In this document: positions 17,146 to 25,713 of the stretch, one piece after another
Layout of the letters: each line of letters starts with the position of its first letter
Numbering within the stretch: position 1 is the stretch's first letter
Source of the DNA: Lachnoclostridium sp. UBA1308
Lineage (GTDB): Bacteria; Bacillota; Clostridia; Lachnospirales; Lachnospiraceae
DNA: 64,000 nt
Direction: 5' to 3'
Assembly (NCBI GenBank): GCA_002307215.1
Contig: DBTU01000019.1
Location: 1-64,000, forward strand
The notes under the pieces: generated by a model
Told to the model about the DNA's origin: nothing
Database searches by the model: none
What the model saw: only the letters and a program-made list of their open reading frames with translations
Made by a program: the position numbers and the translations under genes

Positions 17146-17868
17146 TTACTCGCTTCCAAGGTATATTTTTTTCACACCATCATGCTTCTCAATATCCTCA
17201 ATGGTACCTTCGGCAAATTTTCTACCATAATGCAGCACAGTTACCTTCTTCGCAATTTTACGAACAAAATCCATGTCGTGATCAATAAACAAAATGGTAA
17301 TACCCTGCGCATTCAGCTCCCGAACTAGTTCAGCAGTGAAGTTCGTCTCCTCCGGACCCATGCCTGCAGCCGGCTCATCCAACAGAAGAAGTTCGGGAGA
17401 TGCAACCAGAACCATAGCAATCTCCAACCATTGCTGTTGACCGTGAGACATATTCTTAACAATGGGGTTCCCCAGTGTATCCAATCTCACCAGATGAATC
17501 AGCCGGTCAATCTCCTTTAGCATTTTATCGCCCTGTATATAGTTGGTTGCTGCCAGTTTTAAGTTTTCATATAGCGTAAGATCTTCATAGATTCCGGGAA
17601 TCTGCATTTTCAAGCTGATACCAAGCTTTGCCCTGGCTGTCGGATTCTTATTGGTGATGTCCTGATTACGGAATAAAATTCTTCCCGAGGACACCGGATA
17701 TACCCCGGTTATCAACTTAAAGACCGTAGTTTTTCCTGCTCCATTCGGACCAATCAAGCAGTGAAGCTCTCCTTTTTTTATCTTAAGGTCAAAATTCTCA
17801 ACCGCTTGAATTCCGCCGAATTGCTTAGAGACATTAATCAACTCCAATATTGTATCTGCGTCAGTCAT
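17146..17868 (-). CDS. urtD: Urt/Liv-type ABC transporter, first ATP-binding protein
   Basis: A 240-residue ATPase of the LivG/UrtD type: Walker A GPNGAGKTT, signature MSHGQQQWLEIAM (the LSHGQQQWLEI form is characteristic of UrtD/LivG-like subunits), Walker B LLLLDEPAAGMGPEE, and switch FIDHDMDFV. It overlaps urtC by four bases (ATGA). Together with urtE it would power import through UrtB-UrtC. Confidence 0.82.
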   Translation of the reverse strand: MTDADTILELINVSKQFGGIQAVENFDLKIKKGELHCLIGPNGAGKTTVFKLITGVYPVSSGRILFRNQDITNKNPTARAKLGISLKMQIPGIYEDLTLYENLKLAATNYIQGDKMLKEIDRLIHLVRLDTLGNPIVKNMSHGQQQWLEIAMVLVASPELLLLDEPAAGMGPEETNFTAELVRELNAQGITILFIDHDMDFVRKIAKKVTVLHYGRKFAEGTIEDIEKHDGVKKIYLGSE

Positions 17869-18902
17869 TTGGATACCTCCTTCCGTCTGTTCTTCATCAA
17901 GGCAGGAAGTCTTACCATCAGCCTGTCAATACCCTTAAACAGGGAGCAAATCAATCCCTCCGGCAAATAGAGTACAACGAGAATAAGAACGATACCCGTT
18001 ACGATCGATGAGTACTGGCTTCCAGTAGAACTGGAAGCCAGGCTATTGGTCAATAGGCAATATGCTCCTGAAAAAATCATAGCCGCCGTGCAATTCTTTC
18101 GTCCGCCGGCAGCTACTATGACGACAGGAAGGGTTGATGCAGTTATCGTGATATTAGAAGGTGATACATAGGTTCCCCATGAGCTGTACAAGACTCCTGC
18201 CAAACCTGCGATTCCGCCTCCGACAGCAAAAACAAGTGTCTGAATTAACGGAACATTATAACCGAGAAGTTCGCTTCTGGAGCGATTTTCCCTTACTGCA
18301 AGCAGGGAATAACCTATCTTAGTTTTCTGTATCCGCTTCATGGCCAGAAAAACGATCAAGACAATGGACAGAACAAAAAGATAAAATGCAATATCACTCA
18401 TCTGATATCCGAAAATACTAATTTGGGGAATTTGGTACAGTCCATTCCAACCTCCCAGTTCTATCCCACATATTGCCCATTCCGGTCCAGCGGTCTGCAT
18501 CATAAAAGTATGAAATGCAATTGCAAAGCATAAGGTTATCAGCCCGACAAAAACATCATTTACACCTCCGTAAAACATGAAAAGACCCAGTATTCCGGCA
18601 ACCAGTGTTGCTACAAGCACGGCAATCAAAAGAGCGGGGAGCGTCAGTGCAGATGTACCGAATATCTGTCCAAAAACGCCATAAGCATAAGCTCCAATAC
18701 CAAAAAAGGAAGCCTGTGCAAAGCTGAAAATACCTGTCATTCCCCAGATCAGTGTGAGGCTCAGGCATAATAAGATTGTTGTCATAAAGTAGGTATAAAT
18801 ATTAATCTGATATGCATTTACCGTCAATGGTAAAAGGTATGCCAGAAGAAATATCATGCCTGCAATTATGTTTTCCGAACTAAGATTCTTTTTCTTGTCC
18901 AT
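17865..18902 (-). CDS. urtC: Urt/Liv-type ABC transporter permease 2
   Basis: A 345-residue membrane protein with about nine hydrophobic segments and the LivM/UrtC landmarks WGMTGIFSFAQASFFGIGAY and GGGIAGLAGVLYSSWGTYVSP. The region AVRENRSRSELLGYNV is the cytoplasmic loop that contacts the ATPases. GGAGGTA precedes the ATG. It lies 15 bases after urtB. Confidence 0.82.
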   Translation of the reverse strand: MDKKKNLSSENIIAGMIFLLAYLLPLTVNAYQINIYTYFMTTILLCLSLTLIWGMTGIFSFAQASFFGIGAYAYGVFGQIFGTSALTLPALLIAVLVATLVAGILGLFMFYGGVNDVFVGLITLCFAIAFHTFMMQTAGPEWAICGIELGGWNGLYQIPQISIFGYQMSDIAFYLFVLSIVLIVFLAMKRIQKTKIGYSLLAVRENRSRSELLGYNVPLIQTLVFAVGGGIAGLAGVLYSSWGTYVSPSNITITASTLPVVIVAAGGRKNCTAAMIFSGAYCLLTNSLASSSTGSQYSSIVTGIVLILVVLYLPEGLICSLFKGIDRLMVRLPALMKNRRKEVSK

Positions 18903-18917
18903 CCTTACCTCCGATCA

Positions 18918-19808
18918 TTATGACTTTTTTCTCTTTAGCAGCTTGTTTTCAATTAAATCTGAAAATCCCTTGGGAAAAACACGGATAAACAGGATGGCTA
19001 CAATTAACATCGCCATTGTTCCGTAAAAGGCCGTTGTTAATATAGTAACCACGCTATCCACTGTGCCCAGACTGCAACCCGAAACCACCGTTCCAATCAA
19101 AGGGTTTGCTCCCCCCATCAGCACGGTAATAAAGCTCGGCATTAAAAACGGCGCTCCAAAATCAGGTGTTACAGACATGGTTGGGGCGAACAATCCGCCG
19201 GCCAGACCGGCCAGCATGGATCCAATCATAAAGGTTAAGCCATATATTTTATTGGTATTCACACCAAGGCTTGCCGCAATATCACTTCTTTGCATGGTAG
19301 CTCTTGATTGAAGGCCGAATTTTGTATGCATAAACAGTACATAAATTGTTACCACAAGAAGTACAGAAATCAGCATTAACAACATACGGTATACGGAAAA
19401 GCTGCCCCCCTGCGTCTTAATGGAACCAAACGGAGTTGATACTCCTGTGAGTGCTAGATTTCCTGTAGTCTCTGTCATAAATAAAGCAATTCCTTGTTTG
19501 ATGATAAGGCTGATACCCCAGGTCGCTACAATGGAGTCCAGAGGCCTGGAATAAAGCTTTGAAATAATCAGACGATCAAGTACCAGTCCGATTATTCCCG
19601 TAATCGCCGATGCTATAATAATGGCAAGAGGCAATGGTACTCCCCGCACGGCAAGAGCGGTGGTAATAAACGCACTGATCATTATAAATTCACCATGAGC
19701 AAAATTAATGATTCCCATCATGCCATAAATAATTGCTAAACCCATGGATGCTATGATGAGAAACGAAAAGCTGTTCCCAAACTGATATAAAACCTGTAAT
19801 ACTGACAT
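18918..19808 (-). CDS. urtB: Urt/Liv-type ABC transporter permease 1
   Basis: A 296-residue permease of the LivH/UrtB type, with YGMMGIINFAHGEFIMISAF near the N-terminus, and GSMLAGLAGGLFAPT and FITVLMGGANPLIGTVV further on. I chose the ATG at 19808, which has GGAGG four bases upstream; the frame stays open to 19853 and would then overlap urtA. Substrates of this permease family include branched-chain amino acids, urea and short amides. Confidence 0.82.
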   Translation of the reverse strand: MSVLQVLYQFGNSFSFLIIASMGLAIIYGMMGIINFAHGEFIMISAFITTALAVRGVPLPLAIIIASAITGIIGLVLDRLIISKLYSRPLDSIVATWGISLIIKQGIALFMTETTGNLALTGVSTPFGSIKTQGGSFSVYRMLLMLISVLLVVTIYVLFMHTKFGLQSRATMQRSDIAASLGVNTNKIYGLTFMIGSMLAGLAGGLFAPTMSVTPDFGAPFLMPSFITVLMGGANPLIGTVVSGCSLGTVDSVVTILTTAFYGTMAMLIVAILFIRVFPKGFSDLIENKLLKRKKS

Positions 19809-19842
19809 GCTTCCTCCATCTGCATACGATTGCACGTACTGC

Positions 19843-21081
19843 TTACTCTTCAATTTCGATTGGAGTGAACTGCTTGTTCGGACTTGAAGCTGTCAGATCC
19901 ACACCCATTTCCTCTGTAAGCCAGGTAGGTACTACCTTTTCAAATGTTTTAAGGATTGAAATGGAATGATCCTCTTCACACTTTACAAGATACTGATTGG
20001 CAATCACCTGATGTGATTTTCCATCTACCGTAATAAGTCCTGCCGGGCTATCATAGCTGATATTGCCCGACTCGAGCGTATCTATTACTATCTCCGTATC
20101 CGTTGAGCCTGCCTTCTCCACTGCCTCTTTATAAAGCATGATGCCTGAATATTCCGCACACGCATCGGCTCCGATATAATCCTCATCTGGGAACATCTTT
20201 CGAAATCTCTCTACAAAAGCTTTGGAAGCATCGGTATCTAATTCTTCCGCATACAGGGTTGTAACATACATGTTGGCAAGTGCCGGAGCCGCAAACCGCT
20301 TCTGCTCACCATTGGAAAGATTAACGGTACATGCCATAGGTATATCTGACATACCTGCATTCGCCCACTGTTCAAAAAAGGCTGACTGGGCATTTCCTAC
20401 CAAAAACACAAAGAGAACATCAGGCTCCGCTGCCTGGATTTTGCTGATGGAGTCACTAAACTGTGAGACGGTAAGCGGCAGATATTCTTCACCTACAACC
20501 TCTGCTCCATATTCTTCTGCGAATTTCTTTACCCAGGCACCGCTGATCTGACCCCAGCTGTAATCCGCACCAATCGTATAGATTTTTTTGCCATACTGAT
20601 TAACCATTTCTTCCGTCAAGGTCTTTAGTTGTGTATCTTCGGTAATCGAGGTACAGAAAAGATTATGACTTGCATCGCCACCTTCATATACATTATTATA
20701 AAAGAAAAGCTTATTGTTCTGTTCTGCAATAACTCTAACTGCCTCTCTCGCCGGGCTGGAATAGCAACCGGTGATCAAATCCACTTTATCCTGTAATACT
20801 AATTTTTTGGCACCTTCCTGTGCTTTTGTTGTATCGGATTGAGTATCAAAAGCATCAAGTTCAACCTTTTTCCCTAGTATTCCGCCCTCTTCATTAATCT
20901 GATCTACTGCCACCTGCGCAGCGTGGTACTTAGGAAGTCCTGCGATGGAATAATCTCCCGAGATATCCTGTAAATAACCGATTTTAATTGTATCTTCCTT
21001 GTCACTCCCCCCCTTGCTACAGCCCACGAGCAGTGATAACATAAAACAGATCATTAATATAACACTAATTGTTTTCTTCAT
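19843..21081 (-). CDS. urtA: UrtA/AmiC-type substrate-binding lipoprotein
   Basis: A 412-residue lipoprotein with signal peptide and lipobox (LSLLVGC, Cys near residue 21). The mature part is a type I periplasmic-binding fold. IGYLQDISGDYSIAG opens it, VDQINEEGGILGKKVEL follows, and YSWGQISGAWVKKFAEEYGAEVVGEE plus SKIQAAEPDVLFVFLVGNAQSAFFEQW are closer to urea/amide-binding UrtA and AmiC than to leucine-binding LivJ. The ligand is thus probably a small amide or ureide. AAAGGAGG sets the start at 21081. Confidence 0.8.
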   Translation of the reverse strand: MKKTISVILMICFMLSLLVGCSKGGSDKEDTIKIGYLQDISGDYSIAGLPKYHAAQVAVDQINEEGGILGKKVELDAFDTQSDTTKAQEGAKKLVLQDKVDLITGCYSSPAREAVRVIAEQNNKLFFYNNVYEGGDASHNLFCTSITEDTQLKTLTEEMVNQYGKKIYTIGADYSWGQISGAWVKKFAEEYGAEVVGEEYLPLTVSQFSDSISKIQAAEPDVLFVFLVGNAQSAFFEQWANAGMSDIPMACTVNLSNGEQKRFAAPALANMYVTTLYAEELDTDASKAFVERFRKMFPDEDYIGADACAEYSGIMLYKEAVEKAGSTDTEIVIDTLESGNISYDSPAGLITVDGKSHQVIANQYLVKCEEDHSISILKTFEKVVPTWLTEEMGVDLTASSPNKQFTPIEIEE

Positions 21082-21149
21082 GTGAAATCCTCCTTTAAAA
21101 TATGATGCAAGATGAATCGGCAAGCCAATTCACTTGTCATGAATATAGA

Positions 21150-21180
21150 ATGGCAATGTACGTATTGACGACATTGCCAT
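21150..21180 (-). other. intercistronic stem-loop between hyuA and urtA
   Basis: Perfect 10-bp stem ATGGCAATGT/ACATTGCCAT around an 11-base loop, seven bases after the hyuA stop. No T run follows on the minus strand, so it looks more like an mRNA processing or stability element that would let the binding protein be made in excess than like a terminator. Confidence 0.6.
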
Positions 21181-21186
21181 AATGGT

Positions 21187-23295
21187 TTACCTACCAGCTT
21201 CAATATAATAGTTATTAAACTTTGTCACCTTGGCTTCATATCCAGGAAGAACAACAACTGTAGTTGTAGGCTCTTCAATAATTGCAGGACCTTCAATGAC
21301 ATCGCCATATACCAGATTTTGTCCGGCATAGATTGGAGTAACAATCATCTCATTGAATTTCTTGAAGTATATCTTTCTGGAGCCTGTTCTTTTATCAGGT
21401 AAATTTACCATATTGTCCTCATGGTATTCCTGCTCAGGAATTTCTGCTTTAATCTCAGTCTTACCGATGGCTTTAATTCTCCAGTAAATACACTCGACAT
21501 AGGTATCTTCCTTAATTGTAAAAGTTCTTTCATGCTCCTTATGAAACGCCTGCTCAATATCCTTTACAGAAGATTCTACAATCTCAAAATTCTTTGATAA
21601 GAAATCTGTAATATTAACCGATAATTCCCATACCTGGAAAGGATAATGCCCTTCCATATAAAGCTCAATCTGTCTGTTTTCTTTCTTGATTTTGTTACGG
21701 TCAAAGAATTCTATTGCTTTTTTCTGTAATGCCTTGATAACTTCGTTTGTTTTATCAAATGCAAAGTTTCTCGTCGTTGTGTAAAAGCTGTCATTATATT
21801 CAGAAACTACCTCGGAGAATACTCCGCCTACCGCACTTAGTCCGCCGGCTGTTCTTGGAATCAGTAGCTTCTTCATATCAAGTCCTTCTGCCAAAGGTAT
21901 TGCATGAAGACCACAAGCTCCGCCGCCTGCTACCATAACATAATTTCTGGGATCAATTCCTTGCCAGATTGTTATGTCCTTGATTGCTGCAATCATGTTA
22001 ACATTGACGGTTGCCCAGATGGTGTAGGCTGCTTCAATTACATTTACCCCCAGTATATCAGCTACATGGTCCTTAATGGCTTTGTATGCCAACTCCGGAT
22101 ACAGCTTCATCTGACCATTATTGAAAAAATCAGGATTGATATATCCTAATACCAGGTTGGCATCCGTTACCGTCGGTAATGTTCCTCCGCGGTTATAGCA
22201 GGCCGGTCCGGGTACTGATCCGGCACTTCTGGGACCAACACGCACCATTCCGCCACTGTCCACCCACGCAATGCTTCCGCCGCCCGCACCAATGCTATGT
22301 ACATTGACACGGGAAATACCGGGTATTTCGTTACCAATGATGGTTTCCCTTGATACCGATATGTTACCGTCAATAACGCAGCTGACATCAAAGGTTGTAC
22401 CACCCATGTCCAGTATAACCGCATTGTCATCATTCAGGTCACGCATTGCATATTCTCTTCCCGACACAGGTGCCATGGAGGGGCCGGAATCCACAGAATA
22501 AATCGGTCTGTTCACAATTTCTGTTGTGTTCATAACACCGCCGGAGGAATTAAGCATTCCGATTTCACCAATAAAGCCGTTCTCATTGAGTCTGCTGTTT
22601 AAGTTGTTCGCATAGGTTGATACCAGTTTTCTTAAAGAAGCATCCATTGCTGCTGAAATCCATCTACGGTATTCACGGCTATTCGGATTAACCTCACAGC
22701 TTAAAACAACCTGAACCTCCGGCCATACCTCATGAATTAATTCTGCTGCACGTTTCTCATTCGTTTGATTCGCTGTGGACCACAGGAAACATACACAGAT
22801 TGCTTCCACATTATATCCATTCAGCTTTTGGGCAGCTGATTTCACCTCTTCTTCATTTAAAGGAGTATCAATACCGCCTTCCGAATTAATCCGCTCTTCT
22901 ACCGATAATGTCAGATATCTCGGTACGAACGGCTCAGGATAATCAAGATTGAAATCAAAGGGATTCTTATTGGGTCCTTCCCGAAACAAGAATACATCAC
23001 GAAATCCCTTCGTACATATAATTCCTATCTTGCCGACTTTCCTTTCCACAATTGCATTCGTTGCGATAGTGGAACCATGGGTAGTAAAGCCTCCGTTCAC
23101 AACACTGATATCACCTAGAAAATCAGATATATTTTGGTGGTAATGTTCTGCAGCCACCTTAAGTGCTCCCAGTATTCCTTCTGTCCAATCATGAGGAGTA
23201 GTAGGAGATTTAAATACATTTAAAGAACCATTTTCATCTAATATAGCAGCATCCGTAAATGTACCGCCAACGTCTATACATGCATATTTAGCCAT
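21187..23295 (-). CDS. hyuA: hydantoinase/oxoprolinase family protein, subunit A
   Basis: A 702-residue protein of the HyuA/acetone carboxylase/5-oxoprolinase superfamily. The actin-like ATP site shows as IDVGGTFTDAAI at the N-terminus, VILDMGGTTFDV near residue 300 and VMVAGGGACGLHA near 470; RVNVHSIGAGGGSIAW and GSVPGPACY are family hallmarks. With HyuB it uses ATP to open an amide ring such as hydantoin, N-methylhydantoin, 5-oxoproline or a lactam. It starts 12 bases after hyuB and precedes the importer genes. The substrate cannot be told from sequence. Confidence 0.88.
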   Translation of the reverse strand: MAKYACIDVGGTFTDAAILDENGSLNVFKSPTTPHDWTEGILGALKVAAEHYHQNISDFLGDISVVNGGFTTHGSTIATNAIVERKVGKIGIICTKGFRDVFLFREGPNKNPFDFNLDYPEPFVPRYLTLSVEERINSEGGIDTPLNEEEVKSAAQKLNGYNVEAICVCFLWSTANQTNEKRAAELIHEVWPEVQVVLSCEVNPNSREYRRWISAAMDASLRKLVSTYANNLNSRLNENGFIGEIGMLNSSGGVMNTTEIVNRPIYSVDSGPSMAPVSGREYAMRDLNDDNAVILDMGGTTFDVSCVIDGNISVSRETIIGNEIPGISRVNVHSIGAGGGSIAWVDSGGMVRVGPRSAGSVPGPACYNRGGTLPTVTDANLVLGYINPDFFNNGQMKLYPELAYKAIKDHVADILGVNVIEAAYTIWATVNVNMIAAIKDITIWQGIDPRNYVMVAGGGACGLHAIPLAEGLDMKKLLIPRTAGGLSAVGGVFSEVVSEYNDSFYTTTRNFAFDKTNEVIKALQKKAIEFFDRNKIKKENRQIELYMEGHYPFQVWELSVNITDFLSKNFEIVESSVKDIEQAFHKEHERTFTIKEDTYVECIYWRIKAIGKTEIKAEIPEQEYHEDNMVNLPDKRTGSRKIYFKKFNEMIVTPIYAGQNLVYGDVIEGPAIIEEPTTTVVVLPGYEAKVTKFNNYYIEAGR

Positions 23296-23307
23296 ACCGG
23301 TATCCCC

Positions 23308-25095
23308 CTATCGTCTTTCTTGTGCTAATTTTTCTCTTGTTATTTTTGTTCCGGCTTCATCCACGGTATATATTTCCTTCGATGTATCAACCACCACCCC
23401 ATAGGTTCTTTCAGCAAATTCCTTAGAAATCCAGCCTTCCCTGACTCTATGGCACACCATTTTAGCTTCCCGCTCGAGCGGATCACCATATCCGCCTCCG
23501 CTGGAGCTTTCTGATACAATTGCCTCTCCGAAATTAATGACCGGTTCAGCAAATGGGGGAAGATTTGTTCTGGATAACTCTCCTTCGTCCAACGTATATT
23601 TCCATGCCGCTGACCTATGACCGCTTAATCCTCCATATGCGCCCTTCGGTGGATTATTGATTCCATCACAGGAATACGCACAGGTCACCTTTTCCTGTCT
23701 CGGAGTAAGGACAAATTTACAGGAAGGAGCGGAGTCATACTTTCCGGCGCCTACTGTGTCCATCATGATTTCTTCATGTACTACTTTGAACGGGTATTGC
23801 TGCTCCAGCACCTCTGTAGAGTTCCAGTTCATCGCACCGCCTGTAACAGGATACTGATAGGTTACCCAGCCGTCATGACCCATTACAGCAGGGCCTCCGG
23901 TCATACCGCAGAAAATTTGATTCACGTACGGGCTGTAGTTCTTCCGATAGTCCAGACCGGATACCACAGCAACCGCAGGACACTGAACCGCACCGCCTTC
24001 TGCTATTCCGTACTCATCAACAATCTGATTCATCAGTGCCTGTACACCTGAAATCAGCCGATCCGCATAATTTGTTGTGGCTAGTGAGGATGAAAACGGC
24101 ATCTTGGATTTACCGACAATGCAACCCTCTCTCATTAATACCTTGATATGGCTCATAGCTCCCTCATTGCAGGGAATATCGGTCGTGATATGATTCAGAA
24201 CACCGGTTACAACACTTGCAAGCGTTGTCGCCTCACACATATTCAACCCACAGGGCTGGGAATCAGGGTTATCTCTTAGATCAAATACAATATTTCCTTC
24301 CTCAGGATAAACATCACATATAATTTTTATTGTAACCTCAGGAACAATGCCTTCAATAGCATCACAGGTAACTCCATATTCATAATGACCGGAGGGGAAT
24401 TTCTTAATTTCCTCCATCATTCTCTTAGATCCATATTCTTGATATGCATCACAAAAATCCTTGATAATACCATTTCCATATTCCTTACACATCTGAATCA
24501 GTCGCTTTTCTCCGGTTCTTGAGGAACCAACACAAGCAAGATAATCGCCGTACCACATCTCCGGTACACGAATTCTTTGCTTTGCTATTGCAATGATGTC
24601 ATGGACATCCTGATAATCCTTCTGGATTTTGATACACGGCCAGTCGAGTGCACCCTCCTCGTACATATCCTTTGCTGTAGGATGATAGGTACTGGGAATA
24701 CTGTTGCCACAGTCTGCCTGATGTCCCTTGGTTACAGCAAAGAACATCAGCTCACCCTGATAAAATACCGGTGCTATATAGGTATAATCTGCGTGGTGGG
24801 TATTACCATGATAAGGTGAATTATTTAGGAACAAATCTCCCTCCTTGATACCCTCCGGATGGGTAAAGCAGGGATTTACCGTTAGTCCCATGTTAGCACA
24901 GTGTACCGGAATACTTTCCGCAAGTGCAATTACATTGCCGTTTCTATCACAGATTGCTGTCGACAAATCATGGCAGACACTCATCAACTGTGATCTTGCT
25001 GTCCTCATTAATGTATTCGTCATTTCCAGTCCGATACTGTAAAGTCTGCTGGATAACACCGACATCAGATAAGGTTCAATTTTGTTGTTGCTCAT
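23308..25095 (-). CDS. hyuB: hydantoinase/oxoprolinase family protein, subunit B
   Basis: A 595-residue HyuB subunit, which usually carries the hydrolytic site. Motifs are SVCHDLSTAICDRNGNVIALAE, HPEGIKEGDLFLNNSPYHGNTHHADYTY, AVTKGHQADCGNS and, near the end, SSSGGGYGDPLERE. I set the start at 25095 (MSNNK) because AGGAGGT lies six bases before it; the frame stays open to 25122. It is the first gene of a nine-gene minus-strand run ending in glnA. Possible reactions include hydantoin, 5-oxoproline, 2-pyrrolidone or caprolactam opening; acetone carboxylation is unlikely because the third subunit is missing. Confidence 0.88.
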   Translation of the reverse strand: MSNNKIEPYLMSVLSSRLYSIGLEMTNTLMRTARSQLMSVCHDLSTAICDRNGNVIALAESIPVHCANMGLTVNPCFTHPEGIKEGDLFLNNSPYHGNTHHADYTYIAPVFYQGELMFFAVTKGHQADCGNSIPSTYHPTAKDMYEEGALDWPCIKIQKDYQDVHDIIAIAKQRIRVPEMWYGDYLACVGSSRTGEKRLIQMCKEYGNGIIKDFCDAYQEYGSKRMMEEIKKFPSGHYEYGVTCDAIEGIVPEVTIKIICDVYPEEGNIVFDLRDNPDSQPCGLNMCEATTLASVVTGVLNHITTDIPCNEGAMSHIKVLMREGCIVGKSKMPFSSSLATTNYADRLISGVQALMNQIVDEYGIAEGGAVQCPAVAVVSGLDYRKNYSPYVNQIFCGMTGGPAVMGHDGWVTYQYPVTGGAMNWNSTEVLEQQYPFKVVHEEIMMDTVGAGKYDSAPSCKFVLTPRQEKVTCAYSCDGINNPPKGAYGGLSGHRSAAWKYTLDEGELSRTNLPPFAEPVINFGEAIVSESSSGGGYGDPLEREAKMVCHRVREGWISKEFAERTYGVVVDTSKEIYTVDEAGTKITREKLAQERR

Positions 25096-25129
25096 ACACA
25101 TACCTCCTGGTTGTCTTTTCATTTTTTGA

Positions 25130-25162
25130 TAAAAAAGGGAAGACGCTTATGCAAACGTCTTC
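25130..25162 (-). terminator. terminator-like hairpin in the hyu operon leader
   Basis: On the minus strand GAAGACG (25162-25156) pairs with CGTCTTC (25145-25139), followed by CCTTTTTTATC. It falls between the promoter and the hyuB ribosome site, about 45 bases before the start codon, so transcription of the whole operon may be attenuated here. Confidence 0.65.
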
Positions 25163-25194
25163 GTTAGGTTGATTATTATGAATTTGGCATGCCA

Positions 25195-25209
25195 TTCATC
25201 AATGATGAA
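25195..25209. promoter_or_regulatory. candidate operator 1 of the hyu operon
   Basis: Palindrome TTCATCAATGATGAA, matching itself in 14 of 15 positions, lies over the expected transcript start of the hyu promoter. A second, related palindrome is at 25248. Confidence 0.5.
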
Positions 25210-25212
25210 CAA

Positions 25213-25241
25213 ATTATAGCAAGCTCCCATTTATATGTCAA
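25213..25241 (-). promoter_or_regulatory. consensus sigma-A promoter of the hyuBA-urtABCDE-glnA operon
   Basis: On the minus strand TTGACA (25241-25236), a 17-base spacer and TATAAT (25218-25213), both full consensus. It predicts a leader of about 110 bases. Confidence 0.85.
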
Positions 25242-25247
25242 TACTTT

Positions 25248-25262
25248 TTCATTATTAATGAA
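25248..25262. promoter_or_regulatory. candidate operator 2 of the hyu operon
   Basis: Palindrome TTCATTATTAATGAA just upstream of the -35 box. It shares TTCAT-N5-ATGAA with operator 1; their centres are 53 bases apart, about five helical turns. The IclR-type regulator at 25714 is the obvious candidate ligand. Confidence 0.5.
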
Positions 25263-25300
25263 CGGGTAAGTATCAATTTTTACAATTATATAAAAATAAT

Positions 25301-25326
25301 CAATCTTTTATATACATAAAAGATTG
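25301..25326. repeat. small perfect inverted repeat beside the 261-bp element
   Basis: CAATCTTTTA-TATACA-TAAAAGATTG, ten perfect pairs, ending three bases before the long palindromic element. AT-rich arms with no T run on either side. Its role is unknown. Confidence 0.5.
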
Positions 25327-25329
25327 ATT

Positions 25330-25590
25330 GGGGTGTCAAAAACCATATATTTTTCTAACTTCGTCAATTTGCACATAAACAGTCCGCCCGATGGTAATAC
25401 ATAAGATCGTTTGATGAGTAACTGTATGAAGTCGTTGGTACTTAGGTCCTGTCTTTTAGGGCCTTATGTACCGCTACGTACTTCATCCAAGCGGGAGCGT
25501 GTTGCGAATGAACGATTTTATGTATTACCACTCAAGAGCGAAACTGTGAAAATCGACGATAGACACAATAAATCGGGCTTTTGACACCCC
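25330..25590. repeat. 261-bp nested palindromic element (MITE-like)
   Basis: Ends GGGGTGTCAAAAACC and GGCTTTTGACACCCC are inverted with one mismatch. Inside, TGGTAATACATAAGATCGTT (25392-25411) is inverted at 25511-25530 with one mismatch, and further in ATGAAGT-GTAC (25426-25441) faces GTAC-ACTTCAT (25468-25486). The whole can fold into one long interrupted hairpin. It contains no reading frame of note and no clear target-site duplication. It may be a non-autonomous transposable element or a structured RNA. Confidence 0.75.
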
Positions 25591-25618
25591 TATCAAGATT
25601 TTTTATTCACAAATAATG

Positions 25619-25660
25619 AAAAGCAGGTAACCTATGAATATTCCATAGGTTACCTGCTTT
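25619..25660 (-). terminator. terminator of the IclR gene
   Basis: Perfect 16-bp stem AAGCAGGTAACCTATG (25621-25636) with 25644-25659, then TTTCATTATTTG on the minus strand. It lies about 55 bases past the IclR stop. Confidence 0.8.
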
Positions 25661-25713
25661 CCATTATAGTTATGCTTATGAAGTTCTTCCTCATAAGTTG
25701 TTATTCTGATATG

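Noticed and set aside
16435..21081. Branched-chain amino acid (Liv) importer as the simple reading.
   Set aside because: Not excluded, but the binding protein looks closer to UrtA/AmiC, and the operon partners are hydantoinase and glutamine synthetase, which favour an amide or ureide.
21187..25095. Acetone carboxylase.
   Set aside because: The two large subunits are related, but the small third subunit gene is missing and the neighbours are nitrogen genes.
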